From Calocera cornea HHB12733 (taxonomy: Eukaryota; Basidiomycota; Dacrymycetes; Dacrymycetales; Dacrymycetaceae): a stretch of DNA of 48,823 nucleotides. Shown here one piece after another: positions 10,891 to 22,340 of the stretch (positions are counted from its first letter, which is position 1; each line of letters opens with the position of its first letter). The notes under the pieces were generated by a model that saw only the letters and a program-made list of their open reading frames with translations, ran no database searches and was not told where the DNA came from. Position numbers and translations under genes: made by a program. Location: assembly GCA_001632435.1 (NCBI GenBank), contig KV424109.1, forward strand, positions 1 to 48,823. The letters run 5' to 3'.

Positions 10891-11967
10891 TGAAGGGGTA
10901 AAAAGGGGTAGAGGAGCGCCTGGCGTAGTGGGACGTTGTTGAGGGGTTAAGGTAACTAGTTGGGTAGGACGAGAAGGACGGCCAGGAAAGGGCGGGGTGG
11001 GTAACAGGGGGGAATGGGTGAGAGATGCGTAGGAAATGGGTTGGGGATAAAAAAGGGGAAATTGAGAAAGATAGTCGGCGTGATGGGTAATAAACAGATG
11101 ACGTGGAGAGGGCGTAGACCCCCGTAACAATACAAGTTGGGCGATAGGCGGGGTAAGGTTGGGCGGGGAAAGGGACGCGAATAAACCGGTGCGTAGAAAG
11201 AGGGAAAAAGGCGATACCGTGGGTATCGGACAGTACGGGGTCCGCGATGGCGCTATGAGTGGAAGGTGGAGCGAAAGAAGGTAGGTTGTCGGTATGGGTC
11301 GGTACCAGTCAGTATGGGTCAGTATACGTGGGTACGGGATGGTACACAAACGGATACAAAGAAGCAGAGTATGAAGCCGGAAGTATATGGACACGGTGTA
11401 TGGATACAGCACGGATACGGACAAATACCGTCAGTACCGGTCGGTACAGGTCGGTACCGGCCAGTACGGGCCGGTACGGGTCGGTACGGGTCGGTACAGG
11501 TCGGTACAGGCCAGGATAGCCTCCGTGGTATAGGTTTTGTCCGATCTGCGCTGCGTTACAGGAGCGCGGTCCTACTGCCTCACCCACGCAGAGACAAAGG
11601 GACGGGCAGAGGCGGTGCACCCATCGCCGCATCGCCGCATCGCCGCGTCGCCGCATCGCATCACCACGGCAACGGCAACAGCACCGCGCCGCCGGATCGC
11701 CCGTCAGATGGGCCCGGGGCCGATGGTTGGTGGATGGTGGATGGACGGTACGGTACGGTATGGTATGGTATGCGATACTTACTGGGGCGCACGGTGATGC
11801 GCGGTGGTGGCCAGCGGTCAATTTGTGGCCGCGTACATACTGTACGCTCCCTCCCCGTCCACCCAGTCAGTACACCAACTTAATTATCCGGCCAGACCCG
11901 TGCCACACAGCTTCCATCCGGTCTACTCTACCCCCACCGTGAACCACCCCTACCCCTATCCCTACAC
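10891..11967. other. Intergenic region rich in GTAC-type repeats
   Basis: Upstream region of the large minus-strand gene and downstream of the amidohydrolase gene. It contains the GGTAC-rich array listed separately, CGCATCGCCG repeats at about 11626-11660, and a short GGTAC/GGTATG run at about 11740-11772. ORFs here are low-complexity and unsupported. Confidence 0.4.
11291..11515. repeat. Degenerate tandem array of about 10-bp GTCGGTACNG units
   Basis: Units such as GTCGGTACAG, GTCGGTACGG and GGCCAGTACG follow each other, most densely at 11430-11515. Each unit carries a GTAC core, and most are about 10 bp long, close to one DNA turn. Confidence 0.6.
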
Positions 11968-14753
11968 CTACACCTTCCCCCAGCCCACCCTCCCATCAAC
12001 GATCGTCGCCCTGACCCGCGTGCGCAGTATCCGCTCCAGGGGCACAGTCATGATATCCTGGTCGAGGACGACGAGGTCGGCGCGCTTGCCGACCCTGAGC
12101 GAGCCCAGCTGCGTCTCCTGGAACGCCGCGTACGCCGCGCCGAGCGTCAGGCCGTGCAGCGCTTCCTGGCGAGAGAGCGCCTGGGCCGGGTACCTGCGGG
12201 CCACCACACCACCACACCACACCACACCACACCACAGAGGACAAGGACAAGGACAAGGACAGATATTAGTTAGCGCTGGTCTTGCCATGCCATGAATGAG
12301 TACCCACCACCCTCCGGGCCCGTGGGGCGACGTTCCATCCGGCCGCAAGCGCGTCACCGCCGCGTAGAAGCCGAGCAGGGGGTTGATGCCCTCTACTGGG
12401 AAGTCCGAGCCGAGCGCGAGGCGTGCTCCGTTCTCCACGAGCGAGCGCCACGCATAGGCGCCCTTGATGCGCTCTGGGCCCTGCGGGAGCGTTCGGGGCT
12501 GGTGAGTGCTGACCGCGAACGGGATGGGAAGGCACGAGGCACGAGGCACGAGGTACCAACTTACCAGACGCTGCTCCGCGTAGCCCATGTCGCTCGTCCT
12601 GTTGCAGGGGCGGTGTTATAACAGGAGTGCAAGAGCGCGGGATGAATACGCACGCGTGGGTAGGCTGCACACTTGCGATGACTGTCCCCCTTTGCTCAGC
12701 GCGCCGTTGGAGCCGAGCGAAGCCAACCGATCACGCACCTCCCAGCTTGCCGAAGCGCCTGAGGTCCCCCGGCGTCAGGATCTGCGCATGCTCTATGCGG
12801 GGCCGCCGATCACCGTGCGTGTGCTTCGCGAGCGCAGTCTCCAATGCGTCCAGTACGATGTTGTTTGCGCGGTCCTTGAGCCGCTCTGGTCAGCACACTG
12901 GCTCGATCGCGGGCCTGCGGAGACCGCGTACGCACCCCGATACAGTGTACGTTCTGCGTGTGAGAGTGCGGGTCAGTCAGTGCGGACGATGCCTGAATGC
13001 CACGCACCACTTGCCAGTCCTGCCCCGGTTCTCGTCAGCGCCGCGCGCTCTCCAAGCACATACACAGCTCACATCAGCGATGAACTGGTCAATCAGCTTC
13101 AGCATGGCCTGAGGCTGGCTCAGCAGCAGCCCGTGCTCAGTGGGCTTATCTGCAGCCCTGGTTCAGCACTGGACTCGCCTTTATCAGATTCGCTTACCGG
13201 AGTAGGGCTCTATCATCGCCGCTCCCCACGATCCAAGCGCACCTGTGAGTTCAGTCACTTGAGCTAACGCACTCCGACAGCTGTAGAAATCGCGAACCGT
13301 CCATGAAGAGCTTCACACTTCGCATCGTCAGCCGATTATCGGCATACCCAAAGAGCTTTGTGAAATTCCCTCCCCAGTAATCATCGCCATCAATATGCGC
13401 CATCAGAGTGAGGCGGATCTGTGCTTGCGTGATCAACCGCCGGGGCGCGAGCGGTACGCGTGATCGCTCACGGGAAGCATGTTCTTGTCGGCCATACTGC
13501 AACCCCCGATCAGTGTCACGGTAGGATGAGAAGGAGGACGCAAATACGCACTTCACAAAGAAGTCGACATAGTTCGGATAGGTCGCTGCGTCCTGGATAT
13601 GCGTCAGTCCATGCTCCAGAGCATCCCGCATTGCCGTCTTGTAGTATGCGAAAAGCTGTGCCTCGGTATCTGGTGGTTTCCTGGCCGCTATCGAACGGGC
13701 TCAGCAACTAGTATCTGTCAGGTCGAGATCTCTCACCGATAAGCTGCCGAGCATTGTCGACGAACACCCCAGTCGGCGCGCCATCGCCGTCTCGAATGAT
13801 GTGCCCGCCTTCAACACCATCAGGGAGAGGACTCAGGATCTCCAACACACGTGATGACACCCATGAGGCATGGACATCAATGCGGTCAAGAACAATGGGG
13901 CGACCCTTCAAGACGGGATCGGCGTCCAGATCTCTCTAGCGCGGCTGTTAGAGAACATTCTCGGGAGCGGCCCACCTACGCACCCAAGTTGGGAACTCGC
14001 CGCCCTCCCACAGCGTCTGGTCCCATCCTCCTCCCTGTATCCATATAGACGTGTCGTTGAGGACATCCGGGTGTCGCTCGATGTACTCGCGGGTACGCTT
14101 GACAATCTCTGCCACGCACTCGTCAGTCTTGACAGGCTCAGCAAGTCGTGCTCTCATACCCTCTACGGAACGGGATCCCGCCAAGGGAAGCTGCATTGTC
14201 TTGCCATAGTCAAGCACGTGAGCATGACTATCCGAGAGGCCCGGGACGACAGCGTGGCCTTTAGGCAGAGTCTTGAAGACGAGGCCGCTCTTCGCCACGG
14301 ACTGCGGCGACCCTGGTATTGGTCCAGTCTTGTACTTGTCGCCCCATCGCTGAGTGATGTCCTCTACAGATATCGTCAGAAAGTCTCAGGATCCTGTAGT
14401 GCATAGGGCGGACCTCTTGAACCCAAGTCTGCAATGTACGCGCCATCCACCACTACGCATTCTACTGTCGGCAGGTCCGGCTCAACCGTGTAGATTTGCC
14501 TCGACTTCGAACACAGTGCGTATGTTGTGGGAAGACTCGATTTAGGAGACTTCCATAGTATGAACACAGCAGCAATGACCACGGCGCTGACTAGAGCCTG
14601 CACGCGAGCACGTATGGTGAGGAAGTCGGTGCCTCGTCGCGGTGGTCGAGGCGGCGTTGCTCCCACTGTTGCGTTCTTCCGCAAAGCGTCTTGCATCATG
14701 AGACGTTCTGTGGCACGGTCTGCAGCCATCTTCCTTCTTCTAAGCTCAAACAT
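11968..14753 (-). CDS. Membrane-anchored YtcJ-like amidohydrolase (Amidohydro_3 family)
   Basis: Multi-exon gene ending with GWGKV at 11968. The first exon, 14414-14753, encodes a short basic N-terminus and one hydrophobic segment at about residues 50-67 (VQALVSAVVIAAVFILW), which suggests a signal anchor placing the enzyme in the ER lumen or outside the cell. The catalytic part shows the metal-dependent hydrolase pattern: VVPGLSDSHAHVLDYGK (first metal site), VKLFMDGS, RPRIEHAQILTPGD, VQPTHATSDM and LALGSDFPVEGINPL near the end, then a C-terminal strand with ADLVVLDQDIMTVP. Family members hydrolyse amide or ester bonds of small molecules; the substrate is unknown. One intron near 12.2 kb contains CCACA and GGACAA microsatellites. 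The gene is divergent from COG7 with 248 bp between start codons. I did not fix every internal exon boundary. Confidence 0.8.
12205..12260. repeat. Microsatellites inside an amidohydrolase intron
   Basis: A run of CCACA pentamers followed by GGACAA hexamers. On the minus strand both lie between the exon ending GPGGW and the one starting YPAQALSRQ, so they are intronic. Confidence 0.6.
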
Positions 14754-15001
14754 GAGTGGGATAGCAGGTCAGGTTACAAAGTCCTCCAAACCAGGCTGCC
14801 ATTGAGGTCGTCGGTGAAGATGTCGGAGGCAATACAAGGGTCGACGAGGACGCGCCTTCACGCGACGTCTACCGCGTTCTTGACACGTCTACCCCGATCC
14901 CAGCAAAGACGTGGCCTTGAGTATTCCTCTGCTAATCCACGCTATCTCAACGATACATCTCTAATCAGGCGTCGAGTCTATGTCATTGGAGTCGGGTTTC
15001 A
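14754..15001. promoter_or_regulatory. Shared divergent promoter region of amidohydrolase and COG7 genes
   Basis: A 248-bp space between two divergent start codons must hold both 5' regions. I see no clear TATA box. Confidence 0.45.
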
Positions 15002-17773
15002 ATGACATCGCCATCACACCCCGTCGTCCCGCCTCCGTTCGTCAACGGCAACTACACCGACGTCGACAATGATGCGCCATTCTCTATTCCATCATCCGAC
15101 CTGATCGCATCTTTGGACGAGTACGATGGAGATGTGGTGGGATGGATCAACGATCTCCTAGACGGTCCGCCTCAGGCAGACGGCGAACGCAAAGAGTCGA
15201 CGGCGTTACCGCTCTCCGAGGTCGACAAGCGAGTCAATCAGCTATCAAGACGACTCGAGATTGCATCTCAGGATACGGCTGGACAACTAGAACGAACCAT
15301 TGACGATATTACTCGCACGGTACCTCGATTGACCTACGATCTGCAATTCATGCGTGAGAGCGCAATCTCCCTCAAAAGCGCCCTGGAAACGGTTCAGACT
15401 CGGTCAAATCTGCGTATTGCGGGTACACAGACGGAGGAGACAACAAAGGCACTTGAACTGCTGCAATACCTGGATACCGTCAAGACTCGAATGGAAGCGT
15501 CGCTAGAGGTGCTGCGCGAGGCGGAAAGCTGGAGCACGTTGGAATCCGAGGTCACTGGGCTCATCGCCGAGCAACAATACGACCGCGCCTCGGACAGGCT
15601 CGCTGAAGCGAACAAGTCTATGCCACTGTTTCAGAACACGCCCGAATACGAGAGTAGACGAGCACTCATGGTTTCGCTACAAAATCAGCTGGAGGCATCG
15701 CTCAGCTCAGCCCTCGTTGCGGCCATCAACAGTCGCGATACGAATGCATGCAAGACGTTCTACTCCATCTTCACGCGTATCCAGCGAGAATCTGAGTTCC
15801 GCAACTACTACTATGGTTCAAGGAGAGCAAATATCGTATCTATGTGGCAGCGAACGCCCCTGTCGGACTGTGCGGAAGAGACGATCATGCTGGATGCGGC
15901 TGGGTTGGACATCACGCCTCAGCAAACGAATATTCCTATCAAATTCTCCCTGTTTCTCTCCCAAGTCTTCACGGAGCTCCTCAGCATTCTCAATGAAGAG
16001 CGAACATATATCCCGGCAATATTTCCCGATCCCCAATATACTCTATCAGCATTCATCCAGTCTGTGATCGACGCTCTAAACCCGTCCTTGCCGCAACGTC
16101 TATCAGCCGTGCTGGACTTCTACGGAGCAACAGCATTACCCGAACTGATCGACGCATTTCGATCTACAGAATCGTTTGCAGTTGAGACAGAGAAGATAAT
16201 GGAGAAGGTGGGAAACTCTGCCTTCTTCGCGGCTGCAGTATCCGGTGAAGAACACTTGCGGCCGCCGCTCAGTACCGCTCAAAAGCGCTCTTCAAAAAGG
16301 ATGTCGATCTCCCGTCGCATGGGAGCCGGGCGAACATCCATTAGCCTGCTTCCTGGCCAGATCCCATCAAGCATTGCTCCTTGGGAACAGTCACTATTTG
16401 AGCCCTTCACAGAATACCAAAACGATTACGGCAGCTTGGAGAAGGCTTTCCTGGAGGATAACTATCGGTTAGCTTCCCAGCGAGCCCGTGTCTCAGCTAC
16501 GGACGGCGACGAACAGGTCGATATTGCACGGCTGCTTCGTGCCCAATCAGCAGAAGTGTTCAGCATGGCTGAAGATTCAATTGCTCGGTGTATGGCGCTT
16601 ACGCATGGCTATGGTGGGGGTGCTCTGGTCACGGTCCTTGACTATCTCTTCGGCCTCTTCCTCGATGGATGCCGATCCGACGTGTCTTCCTTGCGCAAGC
16701 CACCAACTGGTATACCAGCAGCACAATTCGGGGCAGATCCTCCTGATATCGACTACTCCACCGAGGATTGGAACGTATTTCAGCTTGGGCTGCATCTTCT
16801 GGAGACATGTCGAGCCATCAAGGAGAGGTTGGCTGTATTGGAGAACAGAATACGAAACAACATGGGCCAAATCAGCCCCGCACTTCGTCTAGCGCGGGTC
16901 GATCCTGCTTCACACCCCTTACCTGGGACGACGAGTGGAGCGGCCTTGATTTTGGCTCAATCAGGATTGAACTCATTGGCGCTGCAGGGTCTGTTGGACG
17001 TCCTCGATAAACCCGCATCGTCCGCGTCTCCAATACTTGGCGGTGCAAGATCGGCGATAGTGGCGCTCACGAAAAGCTGCCAGACCCTTCTGCAAAACAT
17101 TATCCTGTCACCTCTCCATACACATCTTGTGGCATATCCGTTCCTTTCTGTTTGGTCGGCAACAAAGGACCAGCGTAGCAAGGGTGCTTTTGACCTCAAC
17201 ATACCGACTTTCTCCCTCTCTCCCACGCCGATCGTTGCCCGGGTCGCTGAAGGCTTGCTCAATCTACCTCGACTATTTGAAGTTTATGCCGATGACGACG
17301 CACTTGCATTCTCGATAGAGACACTGCCGTTTGTCGATGGGGATTCGCTCGATGCGTTGGGCCGAGAATCGCCTGTGGGTGAGCCTTTGAGTAGGGTACA
17401 ATCCCACGTCTCCGGCGCAGCCCCACCCAGTGAAGTACCCGGCCCAGCTGAGACGCCCATTGTACTGAGCGCAGAAATGGTTTCGTCCACGTGGCTGAGT
17501 TCGCTTGCACTCTCCCTTCTTGCTCATTTGACAGCGGACATCTTGCCAACTATCCCGGCGCTATCTCCCACTGGCACGGCACAGCTGGCATCGGATCTCT
17601 CGTACCTGTCCAATATCGTACGAGCACTGAACGTAGAGTGGGACGATCTCGAACGATGGAAGGAGCTCGCAGAGTTGTCGGACGAAGAAGGCAAAGAAAG
17701 AGTGGGGCTTGCCCCTTTGGACGAGCAAGATGCTCCAATGAAAAGCATCGCCAGGATGCGCAGCTGGGCATGA
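15002..17773 (+). CDS. COG7: Conserved oligomeric Golgi complex subunit 7
   Basis: A single uninterrupted frame of 923 aa. Subunit 7 belongs to lobe B of the COG tethering complex, which acts on the cytosolic face of the Golgi in retrograde vesicle traffic and keeps glycosylation enzymes in place. The order fits COG7: FSIPSSDLIASLDEYDGDV, then WINDLLD, a coiled-coil region at about residues 70-180 (RRLEIASQDTAGQLERTIDD, DLQFMRESAISLKSALE), the helical body with ERTYIPAIFPDPQYTLS, and a long helical C-terminus. The length is in the usual range. No intron is present, unlike almost all its neighbours. The gene is convergent with the RNA-binding protein gene, with only 77 bp between stop codons. 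Confidence 0.85.
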   Translation: MTSPSHPVVPPPFVNGNYTDVDNDAPFSIPSSDLIASLDEYDGDVVGWINDLLDGPPQADGERKESTALPLSEVDKRVNQLSRRLEIASQDTAGQLERTIDDITRTVPRLTYDLQFMRESAISLKSALETVQTRSNLRIAGTQTEETTKALELLQYLDTVKTRMEASLEVLREAESWSTLESEVTGLIAEQQYDRASDRLAEANKSMPLFQNTPEYESRRALMVSLQNQLEASLSSALVAAINSRDTNACKTFYSIFTRIQRESEFRNYYYGSRRANIVSMWQRTPLSDCAEETIMLDAAGLDITPQQTNIPIKFSLFLSQVFTELLSILNEERTYIPAIFPDPQYTLSAFIQSVIDALNPSLPQRLSAVLDFYGATALPELIDAFRSTESFAVETEKIMEKVGNSAFFAAAVSGEEHLRPPLSTAQKRSSKRMSISRRMGAGRTSISLLPGQIPSSIAPWEQSLFEPFTEYQNDYGSLEKAFLEDNYRLASQRARVSATDGDEQVDIARLLRAQSAEVFSMAEDSIARCMALTHGYGGGALVTVLDYLFGLFLDGCRSDVSSLRKPPTGIPAAQFGADPPDIDYSTEDWNVFQLGLHLLETCRAIKERLAVLENRIRNNMGQISPALRLARVDPASHPLPGTTSGAALILAQSGLNSLALQGLLDVLDKPASSASPILGGARSAIVALTKSCQTLLQNIILSPLHTHLVAYPFLSVWSATKDQRSKGAFDLNIPTFSLSPTPIVARVAEGLLNLPRLFEVYADDDALAFSIETLPFVDGDSLDALGRESPVGEPLSRVQSHVSGAAPPSEVPGPAETPIVLSAEMVSSTWLSSLALSLLAHLTADILPTIPALSPTGTAQLASDLSYLSNIVRALNVEWDDLERWKELAELSDEEGKERVGLAPLDEQDAPMKSIARMRSWA

Positions 17774-17850
17774 TGTACGCTAGTGAATCGGCCAATGATA
17801 ATTTCATACATATCACGCAAGCGGAGTAATACAAGGCACGCCAGAACAGC

Positions 17851-20029
17851 TCAGCGGCCGTACGGATGGTAGTTGTGCTGACCACGGTTGCCCTGGCGCA
17901 TCGGTCCGACACCACCTGGACCACCAGGAGGACCACCAGCACGCATAGCAGCGGGCCCACGAGGCGCGTTGGGAACTGGTCCTCCTGGAAGCTTTTGCCC
18001 GGACGGGTTGGCAGGAGGGCTCTGGCTCTGGCTATGACCGGTGCCGCCAGCGATACTTTGAGGAGGGCTCTGTATGCCCGCCTGTCCTTGAGGTGCGCCC
18101 ATCGGACCGCCCATCCCCATGCCAGGGCCTCCAGCACCACGACCCATCCCCATGCCGCCCATACCCATTCCCTGCATACCCATCCCTGGCATCCCGCCCA
18201 TACGCCCCATGCCACCCATCATGCCCATGTTACCACCCATCATGCCCATGTTGCCCATGCCCATCGGATTCATGCCCATGCCCATGCCCGGCATCCCACC
18301 CATCCCGCCCATACCCATCCCGCCCATCTGCTGCTGCATCATCATCTTCTGCCAGAGTTGCGCCATTGCTTGGGGATCAAAGGTGCTCCCCACATTGCTG
18401 GTCGGTGCAGGCTGACCGCTGCTCATGCTGGGAGCGCCTCGCTGATTGAACCCGCCTTGCTGCTGTCCTCCGTAGCGGTTGGATCCACCATCGTTTTCCT
18501 TCTTGATTGCACCTCGAGGCTGAGCGAGCTTCACTTCGATCTAGCGACTGATGAGCCATGATAGAGCATACGAGCTGATAATGTGCATACCGGCTTGCCA
18601 TCGATGGAAAGGATGCCCTGCCCTACCAGCGTCTCCGCCCCCTGACCATCTTCGAACGTAACGAATCCAAATCCTTTACTGCGCCCTGATTCACGATCTA
18701 CCATCACTGTCGAATCTATCACGGTGCCAAATTGGCTGAAGAATTCTCGCATGGACTCGGACGTGACTGAAGGTGCCAGGCCGCCAATGAACAGCTTCTG
18801 TGTCTTCTGATGCTCAAGACGTGGGATCGCTCTCTTAGGGTCGATCTGACACAACTCTAAGTAAACTATTGGAGGTGTCCTCAAGGGAAACTGCTTACGG
18901 TCTTGCCGTCCAGATGATGCTCCCGTACCATTACAGCGTTAACGGCGGCGGGGTCTCTGAAGGTAAGGAATGCAAAGCCCCTCGAACGGCCACCAGCATC
19001 GCGCATGATAGTACAAGCATCGACTTCCCCAAATTGTTCGAAGTATCGACGTAAAGATTCTACACAAAAGGAAGGATCGCTTAGTCTAATCAGTAACAAC
19101 TATCAAGGAAATCAAATACCATCAGTCGTATCCCAGTTCAGCCCACCAACGAACATCTTCCTGAAAGAGGTAACCCGTGCGCAAGTGAGCACAGCGTTAC
19201 AATAGGCCAATAATTGACGAGGTTTGATAGTATAGAAGAAACACGTGAATTGGTCAGCATATAGTCAACGGTTATTAGGCAAGGTAAATGGATAACGTAG
19301 CGACTCGGCATCGAGCGTCTAACCAGTGCTAGCGTACACATGTCTAGACTGTGTGAGGAAAGCACGGGTCTGAAGGAGCTACGTATCATCGTGACTGCCC
19401 CTCGCCCATCGCCGCACCCGAATAGACGCCTCGACCCCGAGCCGCCTTGTCGAGATGGATGAAACAGTACTAACCCTTCATCCGGCATCTCGCTCGGCCG
19501 CACGTTGCTTTGGAACCCACTCCGAGGGGCTTGTTGCTGATTGCCATCCTCGAAAGACTTATTGAAATGAGGGAACGCAGCCGGGACACTATCGCCAAAT
19601 CCACCGCCAGGTGGACCAGAGAACCGCGTCTGCTTGGGTTGCTCGGTATCGGAGGAATATGTCATAATCGGTTGAGTATTGAGCGGTGGCTCTACTCTAG
19701 GCTGGGGCGCCGGAGAGGCGGATGTAGCAGTACCAGTAGGAGCAGACGTAGGAGCAGAAGTAAAGCTTGCAGTAGCACCAGTACTAGGCGTCGTAGACGA
19801 CGCAGGAGCAGCAGGCATAGTAGGTAGACCAGGTAAGTCAGCTGATGCAGACTCCACCACCTTCACCGCTTCAGGCGCTTGCTCTATGCTAGCATCTGGG
19901 GCCGGGGCATCTTCATTATCTTCGGCGCCGTAGAGGTCTGAGACAAGCCACGTCAGCTGCCAACACATAACAGACGGTGGAGTTGTGCGCACCGGCGTAC
20001 AGATCGGCTTCATCGTCGACGGATGCCAT
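17851..20029 (-). CDS. Hrp1/hnRNP-like protein with two RRM domains and a Met/Gly-rich tail
   Basis: Six exons: 19993-20029, 19475-19937, 19120-19160, 18899-19059, 18591-18845 and 17851-18540, summing in frame to 548 aa. After an Ala/Pro/Ser-rich N-terminus, RRM1 starts at about residue 167 (KMFVGGLNWDTTDESLRRYF, RNP1-like SRGFAFLTF) and RRM2 at about 250 (KLFIGGLAP, RNP1 KGFGFVTF). The linker IDPKRAIPR is typical of the Hrp1/Musashi/DAZAP group. The tail has many GMGM and MGGM repeats and Gln, ending in a Gly/Pro/Arg-rich stretch. In yeast, Hrp1 binds the polyadenylation enhancer as cleavage factor IB; that role is inferred here from similarity. The low-complexity tail could drive condensation. 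A 37-nt first exon gives the start MASVDDEADLY. Divergent from the F-box gene. Confidence 0.85.
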
Positions 20030-20744
20030 TGTTCGACGCTTGTATGTAAGATGTCTTTAGAAGAGGGCTGAGTCAAGAGAGGAGAAGAGGCGGATGGTCG
20101 GCTGGAAGGAAGGTGAGGTATCCGTGTGCCGGGCCAGAGTGGCGACTCACTGCCTCCGGGCCAATTTTGTCCACGCGGTATGTTGATTAGGGCAAGCACC
20201 TGAGCCTCACAGCCACTGATCTCAGTAAACAAACTCGGTAACCTTCCATTCGATCGAGTCTCCGTGCCAGCAAGAAAAATATCTGTCATGGCTATTCCAT
20301 GAACCGTATGCTCTGTCAGCCCTTTTCATGCTCTGTCAGCCCTTTTCATGCTCTGTCAGCCCACAATCAACAGCGGTCGCTACTGCGCGAAGCGGACAGT
20401 TCCGGACCATGGTCTTCGGTGGAGGAGGGCTTCTGATGGTGCTAAAAGCATTATATCACCGATGCGGCTGGGCCATTGCGTACTTGCTTCTTCGACATTC
20501 TTGCATCCGGCAGGCTCCAAGTTGATCTCTTGGTATAAAAAGACGTAACTCGTCTGTGGGCGTCCCTGGCTGTGATCAGTCTTAAGGCAGCCCTAGGTAT
20601 ACTGTAAGTGCTCAAGTCCTACATCGGGCGCTCCTCTCCCACGCAGTTTCCACGCCATCAATCTCACCCTGGTACGAGATGTATATCTGCATGCGATATT
20701 TCGTTGACAAGGCGCGGGGTATCCTCGCTGCCTAGACCATCACC
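20030..20744. promoter_or_regulatory. Divergent promoter region of RNA-binding protein and F-box genes
   Basis: Contains the 20-bp tandem repeat and a TATAAAAA box at 20534-20541, about 200 bp upstream of the F-box ATG on the + strand. ORFs here are not supported. Confidence 0.4.
20308..20362. repeat. 20-bp tandem repeat, 2.75 copies
   Basis: Unit ATGCTCTGTCAGCCCTTTTC, two identical full copies and a third partial one. It lies in the divergent region between the RNA-binding protein and F-box genes. Confidence 0.85.
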
Positions 20745-22340
20745 ATGATGGAATCGAGCGCTTTGCAGCAACCGGACACGCTCCATATCATATGTGGCTT
20801 CCTACCAAGTGGATCACTTCCGAAACTTGCGAGGGTATCACGAACTCTGCACCATTTGGTCTTGCCCTATATTTGGAAGAAGCTGGACCAACGAACGATC
20901 GCCTGCTTGACGCGCGAAATACGCCTGACCCAGCAACTCACGGGGCATTTCAAGCTGCATGCATCGCTTGTCCGAGACTTTACCTTGGATTTCTATCGCG
21001 AGCGACGTTTCCGTCAATCACTCATATCTGCCTTGAACGAGATCGTTGCGTACTCATCTCCCACCGAGTCTGTCCTTCCAAATTTGCGAAGATTCCGCAT
21101 CTGTGCGAGCGAGGCCGTCGATCTCACCTACACTCACTACTTCCTCGGCCCGTCACTATATCACCTCGAGATCGGTTGCGGTGGATTCAATAATCAGATT
21201 ATGGACGATGGTTACTCGGAGAAAGTCATCAACGAGCTCCTACTTGCGATCCGAGAGCGCTGTACCAGTTTGCATACCCTCTCATTCGGTGGAATGCCTT
21301 GGCTCAGAGACTTGCCGGAGATGGAACGGCTTCTCGACAGCCTACCAACCGTCACGACATATTATGGCGACGGAGTGGCATTATCTCCGCGAATTCTGAC
21401 CGCCTTGTGCCGCTCAACGAACATACGCCGCTTGAAGATGCACATTTTGCCGTCTCAATACGATGTTTTCGACCCATGGGGCGACCTTCCTCTGGACGGC
21501 GTGTATACAGACGCGGCACCCTTGCTTGAGAGTATCGAGCGGTCTGTTTCTGACAGGAGCTTTCTCTCAATGCGCCACATCGACCTCAACTGTGATGTTG
21601 TTGTGGCGAGCACCTTCCTTGGAAGGCTTCGCTCGAATCTACAGAGTGTCACTCTCCATTGCTCGAATCGCCGAAGTCTCATCCCCCAGCAAGATATCCA
21701 CGGCTTACTCCAAAACATCACGCGATTTAGTCACTCGCTTCAAGATATGGACTTGACCTTCATCGAGTCCTCCGACCCCCTCCTTCGAAGATCTCAGCCG
21801 GTCTCGTGGCAGACATTTGCACCACTTTTGCAGTGCAGCGAGATCCAGCGGTTCAACCTCGTGTACGACACATCGGATGATTTCGACTTTTCACGGAGCT
21901 ATCTTTCCGATATCACCCGCTCATGGAGAAACCTCGAGTCATTCGTTCTCGATTGGGATCCTCCTGCAAGGCACCGAACGAAAGGCGTACATCATACCGG
22001 GCTGCACGATCCTCGTGGCCTGCACCTTCGTGATCTCCTCCTTTTCGCTTCCAACTGCCCTCGGCTACATACGCTGTTGGTTTCCTGGTTGGACGCGTCC
22101 GGTAATTTGGAAGACCCGAAAGACTTGCCAACGGTGGCATGGCCTTTAATGCTTGGCGTTGGATATGGGCAGATGGAATCCGTGCCAGATGTGGCGGCTT
22201 TCCTGCGGAAGGTGCGTCCTGGCGTTCGGGTGGAGTGCAGGCCATCGTACGGGCTAGAGGGGCCACGTATTGCATGGAGGAAGGTGCAAGAGCTGTTGGA
22301 TATGCCGAGTAGTATGCTGAGTGGAGCGAGGCTTGCTTAA
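20745..22340 (+). CDS. F-box protein with leucine-rich-repeat-like body
   Basis: Single exon of 531 aa. Residues 10-50 fit the F-box pattern used to bind Skp1 in SCF ubiquitin ligases: LHIICGFLPSGSLPKLARVS, then TLHHLVLPYIWKKL. The rest has spaced leucine-rich stretches (LHTLSFGGMPWL, NIRRLKMHIL, LQSVTLHCSN, LHTLLVSWLD) like the degenerate LRRs of the many Agaricomycete F-box proteins, which choose substrates for ubiquitination. The substrate is unknown. Two Met codons stand at the start; the first is used here. Confidence 0.75.
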   Translation: MMESSALQQPDTLHIICGFLPSGSLPKLARVSRTLHHLVLPYIWKKLDQRTIACLTREIRLTQQLTGHFKLHASLVRDFTLDFYRERRFRQSLISALNEIVAYSSPTESVLPNLRRFRICASEAVDLTYTHYFLGPSLYHLEIGCGGFNNQIMDDGYSEKVINELLLAIRERCTSLHTLSFGGMPWLRDLPEMERLLDSLPTVTTYYGDGVALSPRILTALCRSTNIRRLKMHILPSQYDVFDPWGDLPLDGVYTDAAPLLESIERSVSDRSFLSMRHIDLNCDVVVASTFLGRLRSNLQSVTLHCSNRRSLIPQQDIHGLLQNITRFSHSLQDMDLTFIESSDPLLRRSQPVSWQTFAPLLQCSEIQRFNLVYDTSDDFDFSRSYLSDITRSWRNLESFVLDWDPPARHRTKGVHHTGLHDPRGLHLRDLLLFASNCPRLHTLLVSWLDASGNLEDPKDLPTVAWPLMLGVGYGQMESVPDVAAFLRKVRPGVRVECRPSYGLEGPRIAWRKVQELLDMPSSMLSGARLA

